Assembly (NCBI GenBank): GCA_029263275.1
Contig: JAJCXU010000020.1
Span: 1 to 5,958 of the forward strand
From: Ilumatobacter sp.
Lineage (GTDB): Bacteria; Actinomycetota; Acidimicrobiia; Acidimicrobiales; Ilumatobacteraceae
Length of the DNA: 5,958 nt
Reading direction: 5' to 3'
Shown here: piece by piece, positions 1 through 5,396 of the stretch
Layout of the letters: the number at the start of each line of letters is the position of its first letter
How positions within the stretch are numbered: the first letter of the stretch is position 1
Made by a program: the position numbers and the translations under genes
Notes under the pieces: model-generated
What the model was told of the DNA's origin: nothing
Database searches by the model: none
What the model saw: the letters and a program-made list of their open reading frames with translations, nothing else

Positions 1-507
1 GCGGCACCCTTCCTCCGTTCTGCGTCGGGACTCTCCGATGTCGTGAAGTCCGGACCGGTCATGGACCAAGCCGAGGAGGTCAGCGAGATGCTGACCAACC
101 CTGCCCGCTGCTCGGCACTGCTTGTCGCGTTGCCCGAAGAGACACCGATCACCGAAGTGATCGAACTCGCAAATGAACTCGGCGACGAGCTGGGCATCGC
201 ACTGCTCCCGCTCGTCGTCAACGCCTGCTGGCCCGACCGTGCCGGTCTCGAGAAGTCGCCGGCCATGGCAGCCCGCTCCCACAAGCTCAAGTTGTCGGCA
301 TCGGCGAAAGCCTCGCTCGAGTCAGCAGCTTCGTTCGGGCGGAACCGCCTCGCTCAGCAGCGCGAACAGATCGACCGGCTCGCCGCAGCACGCTCCGAAC
401 CCATCATCACGTTGCCGCGACTCGCCACACCACGCCTCGACGCCGACGATCTCGAATACCTCACCGACGCGCTCGAGGTAGCTGCACAGATCGAGACCGA
501 CACATGA
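1..507 (+). CDS. ArsA/Get3-family ATPase, first of a tandem pair (5'-truncated by window edge)
   Basis: The frame is open from base 1 to a TGA at 505-507, so this is the C-terminal ~168 residues of a longer protein; a GTG at 43 is internal and not a real start. The P-loop and switch regions lie upstream of the window. Visible features fit the second half of an ArsA/Get3-like ATPase. An amphipathic stretch with KSGPVMDQAEEV leads into a beta-strand/loop ending in ALPEETPITEV, the family's 'PEE.P..E' segment. Then comes LLPLVVNACWP, whose VVN is the usual base-contacting strand end. A late LPRLATPRLD segment fits the C-terminal A-loop. There is no CxxC zinc motif as in eukaryotic Get3. From memory the segment aligns well with mycobacterial Rv3679, the partner of Rv3680, and the next gene matches Rv3680, so order is conserved. 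The likely role is one subunit of a heteromeric cytoplasmic ATPase linked to membrane-protein or envelope handling; arsenite transport is unlikely, as no ars genes are seen. The family call is firm, the cellular role is inferred. Confidence 0.88.
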   Translation, partial: AAPFLRSASGLSDVVKSGPVMDQAEEVSEMLTNPARCSALLVALPEETPITEVIELANELGDELGIALLPLVVNACWPDRAGLEKSPAMAARSHKLKLSASAKASLESAASFGRNRLAQQREQIDRLAAARSEPIITLPRLATPRLDADDLEYLTDALEVAAQIETDT

Positions 508-1592
508 GCTCGCTCAACGCCGCGGTCACCGAGTCGAAACTGATCCTCACCTGTGGGCCCGGTGGAGTCGGCAAGACCACCACCGCAGCTGCCCTCGGAG
601 TGGCGGCCGCTCGGGCCGGCCGGCGCACTGTCGTCGTCACCGTCGACCCCGCTCGGCGGTTGGCCGACGCGCTCGGGCTTGGCGACGATGCCGCGGCAGA
701 CGAGCCACATCGCGTTCCGGGGGTCACCAAGCGCACGACCGACGGCGAATTGTGGGCACTGATGCTCGACGCCGAGCAGACATTCGACCGTCTCGTGCGC
801 GACCAGTCGAGCACCAAGAAGCAGGCCGACGCCGTGCTCAACAACCCCGTCTACCAGGCGATATCCGGTTCCCTCTCCGGTGCTCAGGAATACATGGCGA
901 TCGAGCGGCTGCATCAACTGCACGCCAGTGGCGAATGGGACCTGGTCATCGTCGACACGCCGCCAAGCCGTCACGCCATCGACCTACTCGAAGCTCCTGA
1001 CCGGCTCGTCGGATTCCTCGGTCACCCCGTCTACCGAGCGCTCACCGCGGGCCAGCGGGCGTTCGCGAAGATCACCGATACCGCCGCTTCGATGTTCCTC
1101 TGGGCCGTGAAACGACTCGCCGGTCCGCAGATCGTCGAAGACACCATCGGGTTCTTCCGGTCGCTCGCCAACATCGAAGGCGGCCTCCGCAAACGGGCCA
1201 AGGAAGTGTCCGCGCTGCTGCGCGACGAGAACACTGCGTTCATCGTGGTGTCGAGCCCGCGGTCCGAGGCTGTCGGCGAAGCCGAGCACTTGCTCGATGC
1301 ACTCCACGACAAGAAGTTCCCGTTCGCTGGCCTCGTGGTCAACCTGATCCACCCGATGCCCGAACCGCTCACCGACGACGATGCGAAGGTGCTGCTCGAG
1401 CTTGACGACGGCCCGCTTGCCGACCACGTCGATTGGCACGTCGAACTCACCAACCTGGCCGTGGCCGAACGTGCCGAACTGGTCGACCTCGAAGCACTCG
1501 CCGGTGACGTGCCGGTGATCGAACTCCCGCTGCTCGACGTCGACATCCACGACGTGCCCGGCCTCATCGACCTGTCCGCCCGCCTCGTCTGA
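504..1592 (+). CDS. ArsA/Get3-family ATPase, second of the pair (Rv3680-like)
   Basis: This 362-residue soluble P-loop ATPase starts at an ATG overlapping the previous stop (ATGA), so it is probably translationally coupled to its partner. The deviant Walker A is GPGGVGKTT at residues 18-26 with catalytic K24. Switch I is VDPARR (D48), switch II is DTPPSRH (D151), the base-binding strand is LVVN (277-280), and the C-terminal A-loop is LPLLDVDIHDVPG (about 341-353). Residues ~115-140 (NPVYQAISGSLSGAQEYMAIE) and the hydrophobic helices at ~174-220 correspond to the helical, client- or membrane-facing subdomain of the Get3 fold. There is no CxxC zinc motif. The oddity is residue 19: Get3/MinD-type enzymes have a signature lysine there (GKGGVGKT) that reaches across the dimer, and here it is proline. 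I recall mycobacterial Rv3680 also lacking it (GAGGVGKT) while Rv3679 keeps it, so this may mark the B subunit of a heterodimer. The ATPase family is certain; the client and pathway are not shown by the sequence. Confidence 0.93.
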   Translation: MSSLNAAVTESKLILTCGPGGVGKTTTAAALGVAAARAGRRTVVVTVDPARRLADALGLGDDAAADEPHRVPGVTKRTTDGELWALMLDAEQTFDRLVRDQSSTKKQADAVLNNPVYQAISGSLSGAQEYMAIERLHQLHASGEWDLVIVDTPPSRHAIDLLEAPDRLVGFLGHPVYRALTAGQRAFAKITDTAASMFLWAVKRLAGPQIVEDTIGFFRSLANIEGGLRKRAKEVSALLRDENTAFIVVSSPRSEAVGEAEHLLDALHDKKFPFAGLVVNLIHPMPEPLTDDDAKVLLELDDGPLADHVDWHVELTNLAVAERAELVDLEALAGDVPVIELPLLDVDIHDVPGLIDLSARLV

Positions 1593-1634
1593 CCACAATC
1601 TCACCAACCTCACCGGAGCGGCGACCGGGTCGGG

Positions 1635-1652
1635 CGGCGCGATGGGGCGCCG
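1635..1652 (+). other. GC-rich hairpin in the gap after the ATPase pair
   Basis: CGGCGC at 1635-1640 is a perfect 6-bp complement of GCGCCG at 1647-1652, with a six-base loop GATGGG. It lies 42 bases after the stop of the second ATPase gene and just before the candidate -10 box of the hydrolase. There is no following T-run, so it is not a canonical intrinsic terminator. It could attenuate read-through, act as a 3'-end stabiliser, or be incidental in GC-rich DNA. It places the ATG at 1642 in its loop, a mild argument against using that ATG as the hydrolase start. Confidence 0.3.
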
Positions 1653-1655
1653 AAC

Positions 1656-1661
1656 TACAGT
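1656..1661 (+). promoter_or_regulatory. Candidate -10 box for a leaderless transcript of the serine hydrolase
   Basis: TACAGT fits the TANNNT form of actinobacterial -10 elements and ends exactly 7 bases before the A of the ATG at 1669. That spacing would place transcription initiation on or next to the start codon. No Shine-Dalgarno sequence precedes the ATG at 1669 or the one at 1642, consistent with leaderless initiation. The weak point is the -35: the region 16-18 bases upstream is a G/C run with no TTGACA-like hexamer and overlaps the hairpin. The interpretation is inference from position. Confidence 0.42.
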
Positions 1662-1668
1662 CGTGCAG

Positions 1669-2664
1669 ATGTCTGAACTCGCCTCCCTCGTCGACGCGCT
1701 GTTCTCTCGCCCAGAGGACGAAGGCCGGTCGCTCGCCCTGCTGATTCAACAGCGCGGCGAGGTCGTCGCCGAACGGTACGGAAGCCAGCCAGCCAACGAA
1801 TTTCAGCCAGGAGTCGATCTCGACGCCGATTCGACGCTGATCTCGTGGAGCATGGCCAAGTCGATCACTCACGCGGCCGTGGGGATCCTGGTCGGTGACG
1901 GCCTCCTCGACCTCGACGCCCCGGCGCCGGTCGCTGCCTGGACAGGCACGCCCAAGGTCGAGATCACCCTGCTGCAACTGCTCGAGATGCGCTCAGGCCT
2001 GCACTTCATCGAGGACTACGTCGACGGCGCGACATCGAACTGCATCGAGATGCTCTTCGGTGGCGGCGGTCCGAGCCACGCCGAGTACGCAGCGAGTCAA
2101 CCGCTGTCTCACGAGCCCGGAACGGTGTGGAACTACTCGTCGGGCACGTCGAACATCGTTGCTCGCATCGTGGGCGACATCGTCCACGGCACCGTTGGTG
2201 GCGACCCCGCCGAACGCGAAGCGTCGATGCGCACCTTTCTCACCAGCCGGATCTTTGGCCCCACTGGCATGGACTCGGCCGAACCGAAATTCGACGGCGT
2301 CGGCGACTTCGTCGGATCGTCGTACGTGTACGCAACCGCCCGCGACTTCGCTCGATTCGGCGAGCTCTACCGACACGACGGAGTCACCGATCTCGGCGCT
2401 GGCGAGCGCATCCTTCCCGCTGGCTGGACCGCACACGCCGCCCATCAGATCGCGACCGACGAGGACACAGGATTGGGCTATGGCCGACACTGGTGGTCGT
2501 GGCCCGACTTCCCGGGCAGCTACTCCTGCCACGGCTACGAAGGGCAATACATCCTGGTCGTGCCCGAAGCGGAAGCTGTGCTCGTCCATCTTGGCAAGAC
2601 CGACATCTCGGTCGCTCCAGCACTGCGCTCGCGTCTCGGCGACATGCTTCGATCACTCAACTGA
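1669..2664 (+). CDS. Serine hydrolase, beta-lactamase/class C (PF00144-type) family
   Basis: This is a protein of 331 residues from the ATG at 1669; an alternative ATG at 1642 would add nine residues (MGRRTTVVQ). I prefer 1669 because a TACAGT box lies 7 bases upstream and the extra residues look non-structural. The SxxK nucleophile motif is SMAK (S61, K64) within SWSMAKS. The second motif is Tyr-Ser-Ser at Y156 (WNYSSGTSN) instead of the YxN of true class C beta-lactamases. The third is His-Gly at H288 in CHGYEGQY, replacing KTG. These three, plus a following LVVPEAEAVLVHLG strand, match the esterase/amidase branch of the family, close in motif style to 6-aminohexanoate-dimer hydrolase (NylB-like) proteins. 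No signal peptide or membrane segment is visible, so it is probably cytoplasmic, which argues against a periplasmic antibiotic-resistance or cell-wall role. The substrate is unknown; it may be a small ester or amide. It appears to be its own transcription unit, with gaps of 76 and 93 bases on either side. Confidence 0.9.
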   Translation: MSELASLVDALFSRPEDEGRSLALLIQQRGEVVAERYGSQPANEFQPGVDLDADSTLISWSMAKSITHAAVGILVGDGLLDLDAPAPVAAWTGTPKVEITLLQLLEMRSGLHFIEDYVDGATSNCIEMLFGGGGPSHAEYAASQPLSHEPGTVWNYSSGTSNIVARIVGDIVHGTVGGDPAEREASMRTFLTSRIFGPTGMDSAEPKFDGVGDFVGSSYVYATARDFARFGELYRHDGVTDLGAGERILPAGWTAHAAHQIATDEDTGLGYGRHWWSWPDFPGSYSCHGYEGQYILVVPEAEAVLVHLGKTDISVAPALRSRLGDMLRSLN

Positions 2665-2744
2665 TCAGCTCCGCCGGCCGTATGTGACTGACGCCGTGCG
2701 TGGCCGTTTCCACCACAATGCGCACTGCGGTGCACGCTGATCAG
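2661..2744. repeat. Two copies of the 8-bp palindrome CTGATCAG bracketing an intergenic gap
   Basis: Perfect CTGATCAG palindromes lie at 2661-2668 (covering the hydrolase stop codon TGA) and at 2737-2744, three bases before the Shine-Dalgarno sequence of the next gene. I found no other copy in the window. Flanking bases are not conserved between copies. They could be a pair of regulator half-sites or operators for the downstream flippase-like gene. Because each copy is self-complementary, they could also pair with each other in RNA. Chance is possible, so only the sequence identity is certain. Confidence 0.4.
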
Positions 2745-2746
2745 GT

Positions 2747-2752
2747 AGGAAG
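2747..2752 (+). promoter_or_regulatory. Shine-Dalgarno site deciding the GTG start at 2758
   Basis: AGGAAG sits five bases upstream of the GTG at 2758. It is the only clear ribosome binding site in the window and favours this GTG over the in-frame ATG at 2812. No convincing -35/-10 pair is visible in the 93-base gap: CACAAT at 2714-2719 is a weak -10 candidate with no properly spaced -35. Confidence 0.65.
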
Positions 2753-2757
2753 TACCC

Positions 2758-4107
2758 GTGAATGTTGAGCCGGGATCGGAGGCGTCGGACGCCTTCGACA
2801 AGACGCACGAGATGAATCGTGATGGCTTGCCGACCGGTGAGCTCCCGGCGATGCCCCAGCTCGATGTCCAGATGAAGCCGCGCATCCGCCCGATCCGGTT
2901 CGGCATCAAGATGGTGCTCTTCGCGCTCGTGCTCTGGTTTGCCGTCGGGTTGCTGCCGAAGTTCGTCGAGGCCGGCAGCGAACTCAAGAACGTCGACCCC
3001 ATTCTGCTCGGTGCAGGTTTCGCGCTCGAGATCGTTGCCCTCTACTTCTATTCACTCCTCACTCGTGCCGCGCTCGGCGATGCCGCCGCGCCACTGTCGG
3101 GAATGCGTATGTTCCGCATCCAGCTCTCGACCAGGGCACTGACCAACGTCGTGCCAGGTGGCAACGCTGCCGGCTCCGCGCTCGGCTACCGACTGCTCAC
3201 GCTGTCCGGGATCAGGGGGCCCGACGCGGGCTTCGCATTGGCCACCGCGGGCATCGGCTCCGCCGTCGTCCTCAACCTGGTGTTCTGGCTCGGGCTCATC
3301 GTCTCGGTGCCGCGGCGCGGCGTCAACCCGGTCTACGGATCAGCGGCGCTCACCGGCATCATCGTCATCGGCATCGCCGCGTTCCTGGTCATCGGCATCA
3401 TGGAAGGGCAGGGGCGTGCCGAGCAGCTGATCCGATGGATCGCACGCAAGCTCAGAATGGAAGAGGACCGCCTCGCGGGAGCGCTGCATCAGATTGCTGA
3501 GCGCCTTGAGGAGTTGATCGGTGACCGGGCACTGCTGAAGCGAGTGATGATCTTCGCGTTGGCCAACTGGCTGATCGATGCTGCGGCACTGTGGGTGTTC
3601 TTGCGGGCATTCGGCGGCTCGCTCGACATCGACGCGCTCATCGTGGCGTTCGGCTTCGCGAACCTCCTGGCGGCGGTTCCGATCACGCCCGGCGGGCTGG
3701 GGTACGTCGACATTGCCTACGTCACGTTGCTGATCGGCTTCGGGCTCACCGAGAACACTGCGACGCTGGGCGTGGCGGCCTATCGCTTCGCGCAATTCTT
3801 CTTCCCGATCTTTCTGGGCGCAGTCGCGTACGCATCACTGCGGTTCGGGCCATGGAAGATCGAGAAGCGCGACCGACTCGGACGTCTCAGGGAACTTGCG
3901 CGCACCGAAACAGAGAAGGGCGAGACCAAGATCGACTTTGCGTTGCGCTGGGGCCGGCGGAGCGATGTCGTCGATCTCGCCGATGCGGTTCGCGACAGCC
4001 AGCTGACGAACACGACGCCCGACGAGGCCGCGCCGTCGCTCGGCGATGCCGGCATTGGATCTGAGACCGACTCGGGCGATACGTTGCCCGTTCATGACGA
4101 CACATGA
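2758..4107 (+). CDS. Flippase-like integral membrane protein, LPG-synthase TM-domain family (PF03706/UPF0104)
   Basis: This is a 449-residue polytopic membrane protein. Residues 1-~45 are a charged, Pro-rich cytoplasmic lead with no signal peptide. Hydrophobic segments follow at about 48-66, 80-101, 155-183, 196-216, 262-283, 290-308, 315-330 and 336-361. Two family signatures are clear: LTNVVPGGNAAGSALGYRLL (128-147) and the later VPITPGGLGYVDIA (307-320) followed by AAYRFAQFFFPIFLGA (340-355). A charged, amphipathic helical stretch (~218-258) links the two membrane halves. The C-terminal ~90 residues are hydrophilic and end in a low-complexity acidic tail. The family includes the flippase half of MprF and stand-alone proteins implicated in moving lipid-linked molecules across the membrane. 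The catalytic lysyl-transferase domain of MprF is absent, so this is not an aminoacyl-PG synthase; the transported lipid cannot be deduced. A good Shine-Dalgarno sequence supports the GTG start. It leads a run of overlapping genes and overlaps the next by 14 bases. Confidence 0.9.
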   Translation: MNVEPGSEASDAFDKTHEMNRDGLPTGELPAMPQLDVQMKPRIRPIRFGIKMVLFALVLWFAVGLLPKFVEAGSELKNVDPILLGAGFALEIVALYFYSLLTRAALGDAAAPLSGMRMFRIQLSTRALTNVVPGGNAAGSALGYRLLTLSGIRGPDAGFALATAGIGSAVVLNLVFWLGLIVSVPRRGVNPVYGSAALTGIIVIGIAAFLVIGIMEGQGRAEQLIRWIARKLRMEEDRLAGALHQIAERLEELIGDRALLKRVMIFALANWLIDAAALWVFLRAFGGSLDIDALIVAFGFANLLAAVPITPGGLGYVDIAYVTLLIGFGLTENTATLGVAAYRFAQFFFPIFLGAVAYASLRFGPWKIEKRDRLGRLRELARTETEKGETKIDFALRWGRRSDVVDLADAVRDSQLTNTTPDEAAPSLGDAGIGSETDSGDTLPVHDDT

Positions 4108-4609
4108 GCGCCCCTTTGGTCGATACCTCGAAGACTTCACGCCCGGCGACATTCTTCGCCACTGGCCCGGCAAGACCATCACGGAGTACGACGATCATCT
4201 CTTCTGCATGATCACGATGAACCATCACCCGTTGCACACCAATGATTGGTTCGCTGCGGAATCGGTGCAGGGTCGCAACGTCGTGGTCGGCAACCTCGTG
4301 TACAGCCTGGTGCTCGGCATGAGCGTCCCTGACGTGAGCGGTGCCGCCATCGCGAACCTCGAAGTCGAGACACTGCAGCACAAGTTCCCGACCTTCCACG
4401 GTGACACCATCCACGCCGAAACCCGCGTGCTCGCCGTGAAGGAGTCGAAGTCGAAGCCTGACCGCGGCATCGTGACGGTCGAGACCAAGGGCTTCAACCA
4501 GGACGGCAAGGAAGTCTGCTACTTCACGCGCAAGGTGCTCATCTGGAAGAAGGATGCTGCGCCGACCCGGGCGCGGCCGTATGACGGCACCGATGTCTGG
4601 GCCGACTGA
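4094..4609 (+). CDS. MaoC-type hotdog-fold dehydratase/hydratase
   Basis: This is a 171-residue protein from the ATG at 4094. An in-frame ATG at 4046 would add 16 residues (MPALDLRPTRAIRCPF) deep inside the upstream gene; the 4094 start places the typical opening FGRYLEDFTPGDIL at residues 8-21. Family landmarks are WPGKTITEYDDHLF (24-37), the active-site helix TMNHHPLHTND (41-51), FHGDTIHAETRV (101-112) and GIVTVETKGFNQDGKEV (125-141). The family hydrates or dehydrates acyl-CoA thioesters in the cytoplasm. Canonical (R)-hydratases carry D-x-N-P-x-H in the helix. Here N43 and H45 replace Asp and Asn while P46 and H48 are kept. A TMN-type version is known to me in a branch related to mesaconyl-CoA/beta-methylmalyl-CoA dehydratases, so this may be a subfamily trait and not a defect. 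The C-terminal extension past ~153 is short and polar. The substrate is unknown. It overlaps the upstream gene by 14 bases and the methyltransferase by about 17, so coupled translation is likely. Confidence 0.9.
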   Translation: MTTHERPFGRYLEDFTPGDILRHWPGKTITEYDDHLFCMITMNHHPLHTNDWFAAESVQGRNVVVGNLVYSLVLGMSVPDVSGAAIANLEVETLQHKFPTFHGDTIHAETRVLAVKESKSKPDRGIVTVETKGFNQDGKEVCYFTRKVLIWKKDAAPTRARPYDGTDVWAD

Positions 4610-5396
4610 GCCCGACCCCACCAGCGGCGATCGGCAGCGACTGGCGCAGTCCTTCGACGCATCAGCAGCGGCCTACGAACTCGGGCGCCCCGAGTATCCC
4701 GAGGAGGCCCTGACGTTCTGGGACGATCACGGCGCGTTCGAACGCGACAACGTCATCCTCGATCTCGCGGCGGGCACCGGCAAGCTCACCCGTCTGCTGC
4801 CGGTCATCTGCGAACTGCACGCCGTTGAACCGCTGGAGCAGATGCGTGCCGAGTTCGCCCGCGCCGTTCCAGACGTCGAGGTGCTCGACGGAACTGCCGA
4901 GCACATCCCGTTCCCCGACGACCATTTCGACGCGGTGCTCGTCGGCCAGGCCTTCCACTGGTTCGACCACCAGGTCGCCCTGGATGAGATCGCACGCGTA
5001 CTCAAGCCCAGTGGCGGCCTCGGGTTGATCTGGAACGAGGACGACATCGACGCCGCCTCCTGGCTGAGCGATGTCGTCGACGAGAAGCGGGCGACGGCTT
5101 CGTCGACGTTGATCGGAGATCACCCCGTAATGGAGATGCTCGATGGTCACGCTGGCTTCGGCGACGTTGAGACCTTCGAGTGCAGGTGGGCGTTCGACAC
5201 GACCATCGAAGGTGTGCTTGCCGATGTGCTGTCGCGGAGCTACGTCAGTGCGCTCCCACCCGCGGAACGACTCGGCGTGCTGACCAGGTCCCGCGAGGCG
5301 ATCGAACGGCATCTCGGCGTCGGTGTCGAAACCATCGCCTACCCGTACCGCACCACTGCGTTCTGGGCGTCGCTCAGCCCGACCGACTCGGCGTGA
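4593..5396 (+). CDS. Class I SAM-dependent methyltransferase (Methyltransf_11-type)
   Basis: This is a protein of 267 residues from the ATG at 4593. ATGs at 4581 and 4554 are in the same frame and would add 4 or 13 residues; none has a clear ribosome binding site, so the exact start is uncertain. The N-terminal FDASAAAYELGRPEYP (21-36) is the lead-in helix typical of this group. Motif I is ILDLAAGTGKLTRLL (55-69), with the SAM-ribose acidic residue at E79 in HAVEP. D99-G-T-A gives the adenine-side acidic residue. HFDAVLVGQAFHWFD (111-125) covers motif II and the characteristic FHWFD. ALDEIARVLKPSGGLGLIWN (129-148) is the following helix and strand. The C-terminal ~115 residues vary within the family and probably shape the acceptor pocket. 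It is soluble and cytoplasmic, and the methyl acceptor (small molecule or lipid) cannot be predicted. It overlaps the MaoC gene upstream by about 17 bases and mutY by 4 (GTGA), indicating co-translation. Confidence 0.9.
   Translation: MSGPTEPDPTSGDRQRLAQSFDASAAAYELGRPEYPEEALTFWDDHGAFERDNVILDLAAGTGKLTRLLPVICELHAVEPLEQMRAEFARAVPDVEVLDGTAEHIPFPDDHFDAVLVGQAFHWFDHQVALDEIARVLKPSGGLGLIWNEDDIDAASWLSDVVDEKRATASSTLIGDHPVMEMLDGHAGFGDVETFECRWAFDTTIEGVLADVLSRSYVSALPPAERLGVLTRSREAIERHLGVGVETIAYPYRTTAFWASLSPTDSA

Noticed and set aside
1..1592. Arsenical-resistance pump ATPase (ArsA) as the function of the ATPase pair
   Set aside because: No arsB, arsR, arsC or arsD-like genes are present, and the two subunits resemble the actinobacterial Get3-like pair more than the fused two-domain ArsA.
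984..1613. A 209-codon minus-strand open frame opposite the second ATPase
   Set aside because: It is a shadow of the ATPase gene, with no domain, ribosome site or promoter seen.
2714..2719. CACAAT as a -10 box for the flippase-like gene
   Set aside because: It matches only four of six consensus bases, and the nearest -35-like CTGACG is about 20 bases away, so it is too weak to call as a promoter.
2535..3002. A minus-strand open frame (155 codons) crossing the hydrolase/flippase gap
   Set aside because: It crosses the gap and both flanking genes on the wrong strand, and its translation is Ser/Arg/Thr-rich with no motif, so it is unlikely to be real.
4104..4107. ATGA at the end of the flippase-like gene as a coupled start for the next gene
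   Set aside because: It looks just like the ATGA at 504-507, but its frame is not the MaoC frame; the MaoC protein starts at the ATG at 4094.
3887..4621. A 244-codon minus-strand open frame opposite the MaoC gene
   Set aside because: It is antisense to a clear hotdog-fold gene, is Arg/His/Val-rich with no family resemblance, and appears to be a codon-bias shadow.
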